NCBI GenBank assembly: GCA_021775805.1
Contig: JAJFHD010000090.1
Location: forward strand, 62,001-126,000
DNA length: 64,000 bases
Direction of reading: 5' to 3'
Source: Alphaproteobacteria bacterium
Lineage (GTDB): Bacteria > Pseudomonadota > Alphaproteobacteria > Rhizobiales > JAJFHC01
In this document: positions 16,708 through 25,022 of the stretch, piece by piece
How the letters are laid out: the number at the start of each line of letters is the position of its first letter
How positions within the stretch are numbered: position 1 is the first letter of the stretch
Notes under the pieces: model-generated
The model's database searches: none
What the model was told of the DNA's origin: nothing
The model's input: only the letters and a program-made list of their open reading frames with translations
Program-made: the position numbers and the translations under genes

Positions 16708-17568
16708 TCACAAAGAGTGCGCCCAGTCCCAGTAACATTCGCGCGCAAGTTTCGTGACAGGTCCGCTTTGATATCGTGTGTCGTCAAATGCTGTAACCGG
16801 AGTTACCTTTGCAAGGTTACCGGACATAAAAACCTCGTCTGCGTTCCTGAAGTCGTCAAACGAAAGTGTTGTTTCATGAACGATCCGGCCGGCCTTGCGA
16901 AGCAGACCAATGTGTCTCTGACGCGTAATACCGTTGAGAAAAGTTCCGTTGGGAACTGGTGTAAAGAGCTCGCCGTCCTTGACCATGAAAACGTTCGACG
17001 TCGCCGTCTCCGCCACGTTGCCCAGAGGATCGGCCACCAGGGCATTTGTAAATCCCCTGTCCAGTGCTTCGCGCATCATGCGCACATTGTTGGGATAGAG
17101 GCTGGCAGCCTTGGCGCCGACCACGGCCATGGACAGCATCGGGCGGCAGTACCGGGTTGTTGTCAACGTGGCCGATGCCGAGATCGGCGGCATGGGGATC
17201 TGCTCAAGGCCAATAGCAAATCCTGTGCTCTCTGGATCGATCGTGATGAACCCGGGGCCGGGCTCGATCGACCAGTAGAGCGGCCGGATGTAGATGGCTG
17301 CATCGGACGCAAATCGGCTGAGTCCTTCCCTGATCAGGTCGGCGATTTGTTCTCTCGTATGCGTCGGCGTTATCCCCATGACCTGGGCAGACCGGATTAT
17401 CCGGGCACAGTGGCGATCGAGATCCGGTGTCACCCCGTCAACATGGCGCGCGCCGTCAAACACCAGGGTGCCGTTCCACGTGGCATGATCTGACGCTTTC
17501 AGGATTGCCACGTCTCCCTGGTGCCATTGTCCTTCGAAATAGGTCCGTACGACCGAGCCGTGTGCCAT
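16708..17568 (-). CDS. Branched-chain aminotransferase-like (fold IV PLP) enzyme
   Basis: A 286-residue protein from the ATG at 17568, which has GGGAGG just upstream. The PLP lysine is K153 in VVGAKAASLYPNN; the family block GNVAETATSNVFMVKDGELFTP and the following GITRQRHIGLL are clear. Fold IV members include branched-chain and D-amino-acid aminotransferases and aminodeoxychorismate lyase; the AKxxxYxNxxR pattern favours a BCAT. Such enzymes exchange amino groups between Leu/Ile/Val and 2-oxoglutarate. It is divergent from an ornithine-cyclodeaminase-like gene, with 116 bases between, so the two may share regulation. Confidence 0.82.
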   Translation of the reverse strand: MAHGSVVRTYFEGQWHQGDVAILKASDHATWNGTLVFDGARHVDGVTPDLDRHCARIIRSAQVMGITPTHTREQIADLIREGLSRFASDAAIYIRPLYWSIEPGPGFITIDPESTGFAIGLEQIPMPPISASATLTTTRYCRPMLSMAVVGAKAASLYPNNVRMMREALDRGFTNALVADPLGNVAETATSNVFMVKDGELFTPVPNGTFLNGITRQRHIGLLRKAGRIVHETTLSFDDFRNADEVFMSGNLAKVTPVTAFDDTRYQSGPVTKLARECYWDWAHSL

Positions 17569-17684
17569 GATGCCCTCCCTTGCTGTACATCGCTTATGCG
17601 TTCTGCGACCATGAAACGATCGGTGCTTCCGTCCGAAAAGAATCCCAAACACACTAGGCTGGAACATCGAAGGGGGAAATCGGT

Positions 17685-18647
17685 ATGGCCGGGAAATTTT
17701 TGTATCTGTCCGAAGAGACCCTGTTGGGGCTCGGGGTCACCGCACGTGAAGCGGTCGACAGGATCGAGCATCTCATCAAGGGGAGGGCCGCACACGGGGT
17801 TTGGGCGCCGCCCAAAATTTCGGCCTTTCCCCCGGACGACCGTTACATCATGGCCACTCTGGCAGCGGCAGACGACCCGCCCTATGTCGCCGTCAAAGCC
17901 CTGGTTCTCAACCCTGCAAACTACGACAGGGGTCTGCCGCAGATCAACGGAACCATAACCCTTCTCGACAGCAGTACCGGCCAGCTTCTGGCCATCGTCG
18001 ACGGCAACTGGGTCACCGCGGTGAGGACGGCGGCGTTGAGCGCGGTTGCGGCCGGTTATATGGCACGCCCGCAGTCACGGACGATTGCGTTCATCGGGTG
18101 CGGCGTTCAGGCAAACAGCCACCTGCAGGTCTTCAACGAACTGTTCCCGTTGACCGACGTTATGGTGTTTGGCCGGGGCCGCAAGAACATCGATGCCCTG
18201 TGCCGGGCGGCACGTGACCTGGGGCTGTCGGCGGTCGACTGCGGGTCTGCACGGGAGGCTGTGGATGATGCGGACCTTGTGGTGACTTCCGTGACCCACT
18301 CCACCAGCCTCGTGCCGTTCCTCAATGCCGGCGACCTCAAGGCCGGGTCGTATTGCGCCATCACGGACATCGCCGCACCCTGGATCAAGGAGACGTTTGC
18401 CTCGTTCGACATTATAGCCGTCGATGACGTGGAGCAGGAGGCAAACTCTCCCCGGAAACTTGTCGATCCGGAGCTTGTAGCAGGAGATTTGTCAGAGCTG
18501 GTCCTCGGTAAGCTGGATGGCCGCACCGGAACCAAGGACCGGACAGCGTTCATCTTCCGCGCACTGTCGATCGGCGATCTGGCATTGGCGGCGCTCGCTT
18601 ATGAGAAGGCGCTGGCAAGAGGATTGGGAACGCCCGTGGAAACGTGA
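17685..18647 (+). CDS. Ornithine cyclodeaminase / mu-crystallin family protein
   Basis: A 320-residue NAD(P)-dependent protein. The substrate lysine region is YVAVKALVLNP, followed by GTITLLDSSTGQLLAIVDG, the hinge VTAVRTAALSAVAAGYMA, and the Rossmann motif IGCGVQANSHL. Family members deaminate and cyclise ornithine to proline, or reduce cyclic imines and dehydrogenate N-alkyl amino acids; the role cannot be settled without more context. It is divergent from the BCAT-like gene. Downstream lies a convergent ABM protein gene, so it is probably transcribed alone. Confidence 0.85.
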   Translation: MAGKFLYLSEETLLGLGVTAREAVDRIEHLIKGRAAHGVWAPPKISAFPPDDRYIMATLAAADDPPYVAVKALVLNPANYDRGLPQINGTITLLDSSTGQLLAIVDGNWVTAVRTAALSAVAAGYMARPQSRTIAFIGCGVQANSHLQVFNELFPLTDVMVFGRGRKNIDALCRAARDLGLSAVDCGSAREAVDDADLVVTSVTHSTSLVPFLNAGDLKAGSYCAITDIAAPWIKETFASFDIIAVDDVEQEANSPRKLVDPELVAGDLSELVLGKLDGRTGTKDRTAFIFRALSIGDLALAALAYEKALARGLGTPVET

Positions 18648-18791
18648 GTGCACAGGACGAGCGTCCCGGGTCGGAATTCAGCGATCAGACAGTCGTAAGA
18701 ATTCTTCGGATTTGTCATCCTTCATTTCGACGACATGCGGACACATGTTTAGAGGCCAACGCGGTGTTTGCGCGTCCGTCGTACGCTGGTG

Positions 18792-19127
18792 TCAGGCGAT
18801 GGCATCTGCCGGGGCTTCGTCCCGGTCATTCATGCCATAGTCGCGGGCGACCTCGGCCACTCTCAACCTGTAGTTCTCAAATACTCCGCCACGGCCCTTG
18901 GCTTGTGCTTGTCGGTGTTCGGCATGTTGCCGCCACCCTTGAATGGCCTTTTCGTCCCGCCAGAACGACAGCGACAGCAGCTTGCCGTCGTCGGTGATGC
19001 TCTTGAAGCGTTCAACCGAAATGAAACCGTCCATTTTCTCAAGTTCACTGCGCAGGTCGGCGGCAATTTCGAGATACTCGTCATAGCGGTCGGTCTTGGG
19101 CCACACTTCGAAAATTATCACATGCAT
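18792..19127 (-). CDS. Antibiotic-biosynthesis-monooxygenase (ABM) domain protein
   Basis: A 111-residue dimeric alpha-beta barrel protein. The N-terminal strand HVIIFEVWPK, the helix YDEYLEIAADLRSELEKMDGF and LLSLSFWRDEKAIQGWRQHAEH are typical of ABM/YgiN-like domains. These enzymes act on quinones or haem without a metal, or serve as unexplained small-molecule binders. It is preceded on the same strand by a 317-base gap, so it is likely monocistronic. Its function is unknown. Confidence 0.8.
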   Translation of the reverse strand: MHVIIFEVWPKTDRYDEYLEIAADLRSELEKMDGFISVERFKSITDDGKLLSLSFWRDEKAIQGWRQHAEHRQAQAKGRGGVFENYRLRVAEVARDYGMNDRDEAPADAIA

Positions 19128-19291
19128 GACGTTATTGTTCTCCTTTGTAACCTATTCCTGCCACGTCGATTTTCTTTGATTCAAGGGTGATTCTCTCAAA
19201 GGGTTTACAACGCGGCGTGTCGACAACGCTTTCGAAAAGGTACACTATGGACTGGTTGGCATAAATGAATCGGTTGGGGCCATCAAACGAC

Positions 19292-19417
19292 ATGGCAAAA
19301 GATGGGAACAACATTGGCGGTTTGCTGTCACGCAGCATGATTGTTGCGATTAGCTGCGGCATTGCGCTCGTTGTGGTCATTATCATGATTTTGACCAGCG
19401 TACCGCAGAACTTCTGA
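19292..19417 (+). CDS. Possible small single-span membrane protein
   Basis: A short frame from the ATG at 19292 (or the in-frame ATG at 19265) to TGA at 19417 encodes 41 (or 50) residues. It has a charged, Gly/Asn-rich start (AKDGNNIGGLLSRS), one clean hydrophobic helix of about 20 residues (MIVAISCGIALVVVIIMIL) and the tail TSVPQNF. The orderly N-in pattern looks like a real small membrane protein. No strong ribosome site is seen, and the complementary strand has an undistinguished frame. It occupies the gap between the ABM and TauD-type genes. Confidence 0.4.
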   Translation: MAKDGNNIGGLLSRSMIVAISCGIALVVVIIMILTSVPQNF

Positions 19418-19444
19418 TCCAGGGCATTCGGAATGCCTGTCCGT

Positions 19445-20308
19445 TTATGACAGGGGTACGCCGTCAATGGTTATCCGGTGCATGAGGCGGCGATGACCAT
19501 GATAGTCGTTGAGCGCACAGTGCCAGGTTGCCCGGTTATCCCAAATGGCAATTGTCCCTGCTTGCCAGACGAGCCTGAGCGTGAATTCCGGCCGTGCGCC
19601 GTGTTGGTACAGATAATCCAGCAGAGGTGCTGATTCTTCCGGTGTCCATCCGTCAAATCGCAAAGTGAAATTTGAATTGACATAGAGTGCCTTGCGGCCA
19701 CTCAAGGGATGGGTAATCACGACCGGATGCAGGGCGTCCTGAGTTGCAGTATCCGGATTGCCGATCCGCCCGTCCTGGCTGGATTCCGCCGATCGGGCGG
19801 CCTGTCCGAAAGTGTGGCGGCTCGAATGCCATGCTTTCAACCCGTCCAGCGTCGCCTTCATGCCCGCCGACAGGGATTCATATGCCAGATACATGCTCGA
19901 AAAGAGTGTGTCGCCACCAAGCGGCGGCACTTCGCGGGCGTAAAGAACCGACCCCATCGCCGGCACCTGATCGTACGAATGGTCGGTGTGCCAGGAACTG
20001 CCGATGTTCGACTCCTGGTCCGGTTCCTTGCGCACCTCTGCAATTTGGGGATGGCCGTCGACTGCTCTGAAGAACCGGTTGATGTTTATGGTGCCCCAGC
20101 GCTGTGCAAAGGCGATGTGGTGTTCGGGGGCCAGATCCTGGTCACGCAGCACGATCACGCTGTGATCGGCGAAGGCCTGTCTGATCTCGCCGAATTGCCG
20201 GTCGGACATTTCCGTACGCAGATCGACGCCGCGGATTTCCGCGCCCAACGCGCTCGACATCGGCACGACGTCGATCGTGTCGTAGGATTTTCTTGCGTGA
20301 ATGTTCAT
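19445..20308 (-). CDS. TauD/TfdA-family 2-oxoglutarate dioxygenase
   Basis: A 287-residue Fe(II)/2-oxoglutarate dioxygenase, starting at the ATG at 20308 behind GGAAAG. The iron ligands are H107 and D109 in SSWHTDHSY and a distal histidine in HRRLMHRITIDG; the 2-oxoglutarate-binding arginine follows there. Members hydroxylate taurine, sulfonates, phenoxyacetates or amino-acid-like compounds. It is the last gene of a minus-strand run with a Zn alcohol dehydrogenase and two saccharopine-type dehydrogenases (41-base gap). A substrate related to lysine or a modified amine is therefore as likely as taurine. Confidence 0.87.
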   Translation of the reverse strand: MNIHARKSYDTIDVVPMSSALGAEIRGVDLRTEMSDRQFGEIRQAFADHSVIVLRDQDLAPEHHIAFAQRWGTININRFFRAVDGHPQIAEVRKEPDQESNIGSSWHTDHSYDQVPAMGSVLYAREVPPLGGDTLFSSMYLAYESLSAGMKATLDGLKAWHSSRHTFGQAARSAESSQDGRIGNPDTATQDALHPVVITHPLSGRKALYVNSNFTLRFDGWTPEESAPLLDYLYQHGARPEFTLRLVWQAGTIAIWDNRATWHCALNDYHGHRRLMHRITIDGVPLS

Positions 20309-20349
20309 GGGGCGCGGTCTTTCCTTTGCTGTGCCTAAGCCAGGAGCGG

Positions 20350-21498
20350 TCACCCGAGATCGACGTTCTCTCCGCGAAACACGATACCATGGCCGGCAAG
20401 TGTGGCGAGCCAGCGGCGGGCTTCCGCCACATCGGGGGCGCCCATGTGAACGCCGGCGGGAATTCTGCCGTCCAGTACAGCGCCGATTGTGGTGGCGCCG
20501 GCAAGCGAGACAGTCCGCGCCATTGCTGTTTGCCAGCCGCTGCCACGCTCATCGAGGCTGAGTGAGCCGTGCCATTGCTCGCCATTCGGTTTGGTACTGG
20601 TCAGCGCCACATAGAGGAGCACGCGATCCTGCTCGCCGGGCGCGTACGGGTAGTCGTGCCACAATTTCTCGCTTAGGGCCCGTAGCGTATCCATGTCGGC
20701 GGTCTCAACGGTGGCGAAGATGTCCGCCCACGCTTTTGTCCAGCCTTCAAGGCGCAGGGTGCCGCGAACGAATGTCCTCAGATTGGCTACGTCCTGCAGG
20801 CCATACTCGGGGATGTAGGCGACGCTGTCGCGGTTGGCATAAACCTCGAATGTTTCGCCGAGCACGTCGATATTTTCAACGTCGGTCCACGCCTTGACGG
20901 TCTCGTGTTCGACCCCGTCACGGATCGATAGGGCTTTGTTCTTCAAAGCCGTCAACACACCCAGCGGCGTCCAGCTGAACTTGTAGCAGAAATCGTTCGG
21001 CACTGCCGGGACACCGCCACAATGAGATACAAAATCGACCGTGCAGTCTCCGGACAGAGCCCCGGCCGACCGGGCCTCATCGACCAGCACATGGGCGAAC
21101 AGGTGGTCGATACCCGGATCGACGCCGCATTCGTTGACGATTGCGATGCTCTTTGACTTGGCCTCGCCGTCAAGCGCGCGCATGTCGTCGGTGAGGTAGC
21201 TGGTCGTCACCATGTTGGCACCCTTGTCGAGTGCCATACGGGCGACGTCTGCATGCATGCTTGCCGGCAACATGGAAACCACCACGTCGCCCGGGGTGAT
21301 GGCCGTGGCGAGCCGTTCCATCGTGAATGCCTCGGCTCTGAGGCTTTCAGGAGAATCGACGTGCTGGAGCAGGGCTTGTGCTTTTTCAAGCGTCCGGTTC
21401 CAGATCGTGACATTGCCCCGTTGATTGGCCAGGGCGACGATCCCGGGTCCCGAAGAAAGGCCGGCCCCCAGCCAGTGCACTCTTGATTGCGTGTTCAT
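20350..21498 (-). CDS. Saccharopine dehydrogenase (NADP+, L-glutamate-forming, Lys9-like)
   Basis: A 382-residue protein starting at the ATG at 21498 behind AGAGGGA. The Rossmann start VHWLGAGLSSGPG, the block GDVVVSMLPASMHADVA, and NECGVDPGIDHLFAH with SHCGGVPAV are typical of the saccharopine reductase family. In the usual scheme it oxidises saccharopine to 2-aminoadipate semialdehyde plus glutamate. It follows the Lys1-like gene (144-base gap) on the same strand, so both halves of the lysine saccharopine pathway are present. Homologues also make carboxynorspermidine, but NECGVDPGIDH and the neighbour argue for saccharopine. Confidence 0.82.
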   Translation of the reverse strand: MNTQSRVHWLGAGLSSGPGIVALANQRGNVTIWNRTLEKAQALLQHVDSPESLRAEAFTMERLATAITPGDVVVSMLPASMHADVARMALDKGANMVTTSYLTDDMRALDGEAKSKSIAIVNECGVDPGIDHLFAHVLVDEARSAGALSGDCTVDFVSHCGGVPAVPNDFCYKFSWTPLGVLTALKNKALSIRDGVEHETVKAWTDVENIDVLGETFEVYANRDSVAYIPEYGLQDVANLRTFVRGTLRLEGWTKAWADIFATVETADMDTLRALSEKLWHDYPYAPGEQDRVLLYVALTSTKPNGEQWHGSLSLDERGSGWQTAMARTVSLAGATTIGAVLDGRIPAGVHMGAPDVAEARRWLATLAGHGIVFRGENVDLG

Positions 21499-21642
21499 TT
21501 CATTCCCTCTCTGGATCGACAGGCTTTGTTGCCATGCAGGTCGCGATGCTCTTGTCAATGTTTGCAGGTCGGTCAAATTCCTCGAAATTCTTCGGAAAAA
21601 TTCGGCGGACTGTTATCCTTGCCGTGCGTCAGGCTGTTTCCC

Positions 21643-22728
21643 TCAAGGCCCCATCCGCGAAACGGCTTCCTGAAATCTGTCGAGGCTACGAGCCCACACG
21701 CCCGTCTGATTGTCAACGTCAAGAGCGCTCAGATGCGGCAGCATCGTGTCGGCAAAATCCTGGCTGCTTTCTCTCGGCAGCAGCGACGGCAGGTTGTCTA
21801 TGGCGATCAGGTCGATGGTTCGCGGCGGGCCATCGGCCACGCGGATGAAAGGCTGTTCCCAGTCGGTCGGTGCCGAGTAGAAGGGCAGGGGGTTGATGTC
21901 ACTGGTCGGGTCGCAGCTTACATCTGAAATGACGGTGAGGTTGCCTGGACCGGCGAGGTCGTCGCGTGTGAGGAACGCGGGAATCTTCTCCTGGATCAGG
22001 GCACAGTTGATGAAAATGTCGTGATCAAGCAGGGCGTCCCGATCGAGCACCCTGGTTTCTTCGATGTCCCATGAAGTTGCCTTTGCATGATGCCTGGAAA
22101 TAAGGTCGATGGCGCCGCGCCCGCTGCGTCCCAGGGCTCCGATGACAAGAACTCTGGGCGCCTCACACCCCTGTTGAACAAGGCTTTTGATGTGGTTGTC
22201 GAGGGCGGCCGCATCCTCGTAAGGGTGTACGCCGTTCTCAAGAACCGGTCCGGCGCCATTGCGGCTCCACCAGTGCTCAAGCGCCAGCGCCGCCCCCATG
22301 TAACCTGCCCAATAGCCGAAGGCCGTAACCCGTCGCCCGGCTTCGTCGACCATGTACTCGATATCGAGCAGCGTCCCGCCGCCGCGCTGGAAACGCTGTA
22401 GGAATTCCTGCCAGCCGGACTGATCCTTGTAGGCATGTCCGAAAAAAATATGGCGGTGACGCAAGGTCTCAATGGTATCCGGTAATTCCTTGATGCCCAG
22501 AACGATGACGGCATCGCCGGCTTCGACCCAACTGCCGGTTTCAGCCATACCGCATCCGGTTCGGGCATAGTCGGCATCCTGGATGATTCTGTTTGCCGAC
22601 CGCTCGACAGTGACGGCAAAACCCTGTTCCATCAGGTGACGAACCCCGTCGGGCATAAGCGGCGTCCGGCGTTCCGTCGGCCGGCATTCGGCACGCAACC
22701 AAAGATGAGGTTTATTTGACACGGGCAA
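21643..22728 (-). CDS. Saccharopine dehydrogenase (NAD+, L-lysine-forming, Lys1-like)
   Basis: A 361-residue member of the alanine dehydrogenase/transhydrogenase-fold group. It opens with LRAECRPTERRTPLMPDG, the lysine/saccharopine-binding N-domain signature, has GHAYKDQSGW and FGYWAGYMGAALALEHWW, and the NAD motif VLVIGALGRSGRGA. The closing half carries NLPSLLPRESS, a strong mark of this family. It interconverts lysine plus 2-oxoglutarate with saccharopine. With the Lys9-like enzyme downstream it could carry lysine to aminoadipate semialdehyde, as described for a few marine alphaproteobacteria. It starts 24 bases after the Zn alcohol dehydrogenase stop. Confidence 0.85.
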   Translation of the reverse strand: MPVSNKPHLWLRAECRPTERRTPLMPDGVRHLMEQGFAVTVERSANRIIQDADYARTGCGMAETGSWVEAGDAVIVLGIKELPDTIETLRHRHIFFGHAYKDQSGWQEFLQRFQRGGGTLLDIEYMVDEAGRRVTAFGYWAGYMGAALALEHWWSRNGAGPVLENGVHPYEDAAALDNHIKSLVQQGCEAPRVLVIGALGRSGRGAIDLISRHHAKATSWDIEETRVLDRDALLDHDIFINCALIQEKIPAFLTRDDLAGPGNLTVISDVSCDPTSDINPLPFYSAPTDWEQPFIRVADGPPRTIDLIAIDNLPSLLPRESSQDFADTMLPHLSALDVDNQTGVWARSLDRFQEAVSRMGP

Positions 22729-22752
22729 AACTCCTGGATCGGAACGGGATCG

Positions 22753-23832
22753 TCAGAACGTTATCACGTTTCGCAGGGCTTCACCGCGGCGCACCGACTC
22801 GACAGCCTCGTTAATCTCTTCGAGTGGATAGCGGCCCGAAATCAGTTCATCGAGCTTGAGACGGCCCTGCTGATACAGCTCCACCAGTCGGGGAAGATCC
22901 ACCTGCACGCGGGTCGCGCCCATCTTGCTGCCGATGATCCGTTTGCTGGAATCGGCAAGCTCGAGCGGGTCGAACTCAGACATGACACCGACTGGAACCA
23001 TGCCCACGATGACGACGGCGCCGCCCGTGCAGATCAGCCCATGGGCCTGCTCAATTGCAGACTTTGCGCCAACCGTCACGAAGACGTAGTCGGCGCCACG
23101 CCCTTCCGTCAGCGACTTCACGGTTTGCGTTAGATCCGAGGTTGCCGGGTTGATCGTATGGGTTGCCCCAAAACCGAGTGCAGCCTCCAGTTTGTCGTCT
23201 GCAAGGTCAACCGCGATGATCCGCTTCGCACCTGTCAGAACCCCGCCCTGCACCGCGTTGAGCCCGACCCCGCCTGTGCCGATGACAACAATGCTGCTGC
23301 CGGCGGGCACCCGCGCCGTGTTGGTCACGGCGCCCAAACCGGTTATCACGCCGCAGGCCAGCAGCGAGGCCGAATCGAGCGGCACGTCCTTGGGGATCGC
23401 CACCGCCTGCGAGGCGTCAACCGTCGCGTATTCAGCGAACGCACCTGTCCTCAGGCCCTGCTTGACGGCGTCGCCGTTGCTCCGGCTCAAGGGTGTGTTC
23501 GTGTCCAGATTGAATGTCGTCTCACACATGACCGGTGACCCTTGCGCACAAAAGTGGCAACCGCCGCACGAACGGATCAATGTCACGACCACATGGTCGC
23601 CAACCGCCAGATGATCGACGCCATCGCCGACAGTCTCGACAACACCTGAGGCCTCATGGCCATAAACCGCCGGCAGGTCGCCGCCCCAGCCGCCGTCCAT
23701 GTAGATGATATCGGAATGACAGATGGCGCAGGCCGCCAGTTTAACCTTGACCTCACCGCGGCCGGGTTCGGCGATCTGCAGATCTTCAATCTCAAGTGGT
23801 TGGCCGAATTCTCGGCACACGGCAGCTTTCAT
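22753..23832 (-). CDS. Zn-dependent alcohol dehydrogenase (MDR family)
   Basis: A 359-residue medium-chain dehydrogenase. The ATG at 23832 has AGGGG upstream. Catalytic zinc ligands are the cysteine in ACAICHSD, the histidine in GHEASGVVE and a later cysteine (LLACGVITG). The structural-zinc cysteines lie around SCGGCHFCAQGSPVMC, and the NAD motif is GTGGVGLNAVQGG. It resembles class III-type and aryl-alcohol dehydrogenases. It is the first gene of the run ADH, Lys1-like, Lys9-like, TauD-like. Its exact place in the pathway is unknown; oxidation or reduction of an amino alcohol or semialdehyde is a guess. Confidence 0.87.
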   Translation of the reverse strand: MKAAVCREFGQPLEIEDLQIAEPGRGEVKVKLAACAICHSDIIYMDGGWGGDLPAVYGHEASGVVETVGDGVDHLAVGDHVVVTLIRSCGGCHFCAQGSPVMCETTFNLDTNTPLSRSNGDAVKQGLRTGAFAEYATVDASQAVAIPKDVPLDSASLLACGVITGLGAVTNTARVPAGSSIVVIGTGGVGLNAVQGGVLTGAKRIIAVDLADDKLEAALGFGATHTINPATSDLTQTVKSLTEGRGADYVFVTVGAKSAIEQAHGLICTGGAVVIVGMVPVGVMSEFDPLELADSSKRIIGSKMGATRVQVDLPRLVELYQQGRLKLDELISGRYPLEEINEAVESVRRGEALRNVITF

Positions 23833-24021
23833 GACTTGTCCCCTGGGCACTCGCGGTCCGGAGCTGTATCCGGCCATTGGTTTGCTGTTCCTGCTCTAAG
23901 CAAGAGCCTGCCGGGGCGCAACTGAAATTTATTCGATGGACCGGGGTCTCTTGACGCCTCTACCCGCTATGCGTGGGAAGGGCTTGACGATACGTGTCAT
24001 GCACAGCGTGATGAGGCACAG

Positions 24022-24138
24022 TCAGGAGGTGGAAAGAAAGTCGCGGTACTCGGCTTCAATCTGTCTGAAACGTTGCTGATAATAGCCGATGGCGTCGAGC
24101 TTGTTGACGGCGAACACAACCCGGGTGATGCTGATTAG
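24022..24138 (-). pseudogene. cysN: Relic of cysN (sulfate adenylyltransferase subunit 1)
   Basis: About 38 codons remain, reading LISITRVVFAVNKLDAIGYY and continuing to a TGA at 24024. This matches the internal NKxD guanine-specificity region of the CysN GTPase and the helix after it. The other 400 or so residues, including the P-loop and the beta-barrel domains, are missing. It directly follows the cysD relic, so a single large deletion from within cysD to within cysN would explain the junction. Confidence 0.75.
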
Positions 24139-24140
24139 AT

Positions 24141-24203
24141 TTAGTAGGTAGCCTCCCAGAAGATGTAGATGCTTTGGCTTTCGAGTTTGTCGAGCGGATC
24201 CAT
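24141..24203 (-). pseudogene. cysD: Relic of cysD (sulfate adenylyltransferase subunit 2)
   Basis: An ATG at 24203 opens MDPLDKLESQSIYIFWEATY and meets a stop at once. The LDKLESQSIYI start is the hallmark N-terminus of CysD, which is normally about 300 residues. The N-terminal fragment sits exactly where cysD is expected, 77 bases after cysH. It is non-functional. Confidence 0.8.
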
Positions 24204-24280
24204 GGCAATCAGATGTCCTTGTGAAAATCACAACCGAACGAACCGAAACTGTCCCTTCGGTTTCAGGGAAACGGTTGAAT

Positions 24281-24925
24281 TCAGTATCGGGTGTGCAATC
24301 CGCACTCGCGGTGAACGTCGCCCTTTGTCGGGTCCCGGTAGTCGCTTTCAGAGAGCAAGCCGTGGGAGTTCTCATAATTGAGAAGGTCGGCCTCGCTCCA
24401 GTGAATCAAGGGCGAGACCTTCAGCAGGCGAGCTTTCGACAGATTGAAGTGGAGCTGGGCATCTCGGTGTTGCGTCTGGCCGTGACGCAGGGATGAAAAC
24501 CACACATCCGGTTCAATCTCGCCGAGCGCCCGTGCAAAGGGCTCCAGTTTGACCTGCTGCGCAAATACCGCGTGGGCAGGCGCGTCAATGTCCGGCACAA
24601 CGCCGCTCCACCGGACAGATGGGCGGTATACTCTCAGGTTCAGAGTGAGCTGTTTCTGCACCAGGTCTGCAAATTGGAGGGTGGCCCGGGTGTTGAAGCC
24701 AGTGTCGATCCAGACCACCGGTATGTCAGGTGCCAGTTCCGTAACCAGGTGTAAAATGACCGCCGAGTGCGGTCCGAACTTTGTCGTGACCATCGGCCGT
24801 CTTGCTTTGGTGAGGGCCAATTCAATGACGTCGCGCGCGGCGCCCACGCTTGCCGCGTGATTGAGAGCTGCAATATCAACGGCCGCAGGTGGGGAAACCC
24901 GGGGAGCGCTATTTGGGTGCATCAT
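24281..24925 (-). CDS. cysH: PAPS reductase-type CysH
   Basis: A 214-residue protein of the PAPS reductase family: the nucleotide loop TKFGPHSAVILHLV, PDIPVVWIDTGFNTR, LNLRVYRPS, VKLEPFARALGE, DVWFSSLRHGQTQHR and the catalytic tail ECGLHTRY with its single cysteine. It lacks the CC and CxxC cysteines of the iron-sulfur APS reductases, so a thioredoxin-dependent PAPS type is indicated. It reduces PAPS to sulfite in sulfate assimilation. Downstream lie only relics of cysD and cysN, so the local operon cannot supply APS; either other copies exist or this gene is a remnant on its way out. The frame itself is intact. Confidence 0.82.
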   Translation of the reverse strand: MMHPNSAPRVSPPAAVDIAALNHAASVGAARDVIELALTKARRPMVTTKFGPHSAVILHLVTELAPDIPVVWIDTGFNTRATLQFADLVQKQLTLNLRVYRPSVRWSGVVPDIDAPAHAVFAQQVKLEPFARALGEIEPDVWFSSLRHGQTQHRDAQLHFNLSKARLLKVSPLIHWSEADLLNYENSHGLLSESDYRDPTKGDVHRECGLHTRY

Positions 24926-25022
24926 GGTTGTCCGTCTGAGATGTTCTATAAAAAGAACGATTATACCTATTTAACGGACGTAGTGTCGTCAAGACAATTT
25001 TACAATGGCAAGACTGAACCCA

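Noticed and set aside
24022..24375. A 117-codon frame as a real protein
   Set aside because: Only its last third resembles anything (CysN). The upstream part overlaps the cysH end and the cysD relic in another frame, so it is a chance frame over pseudogene DNA.
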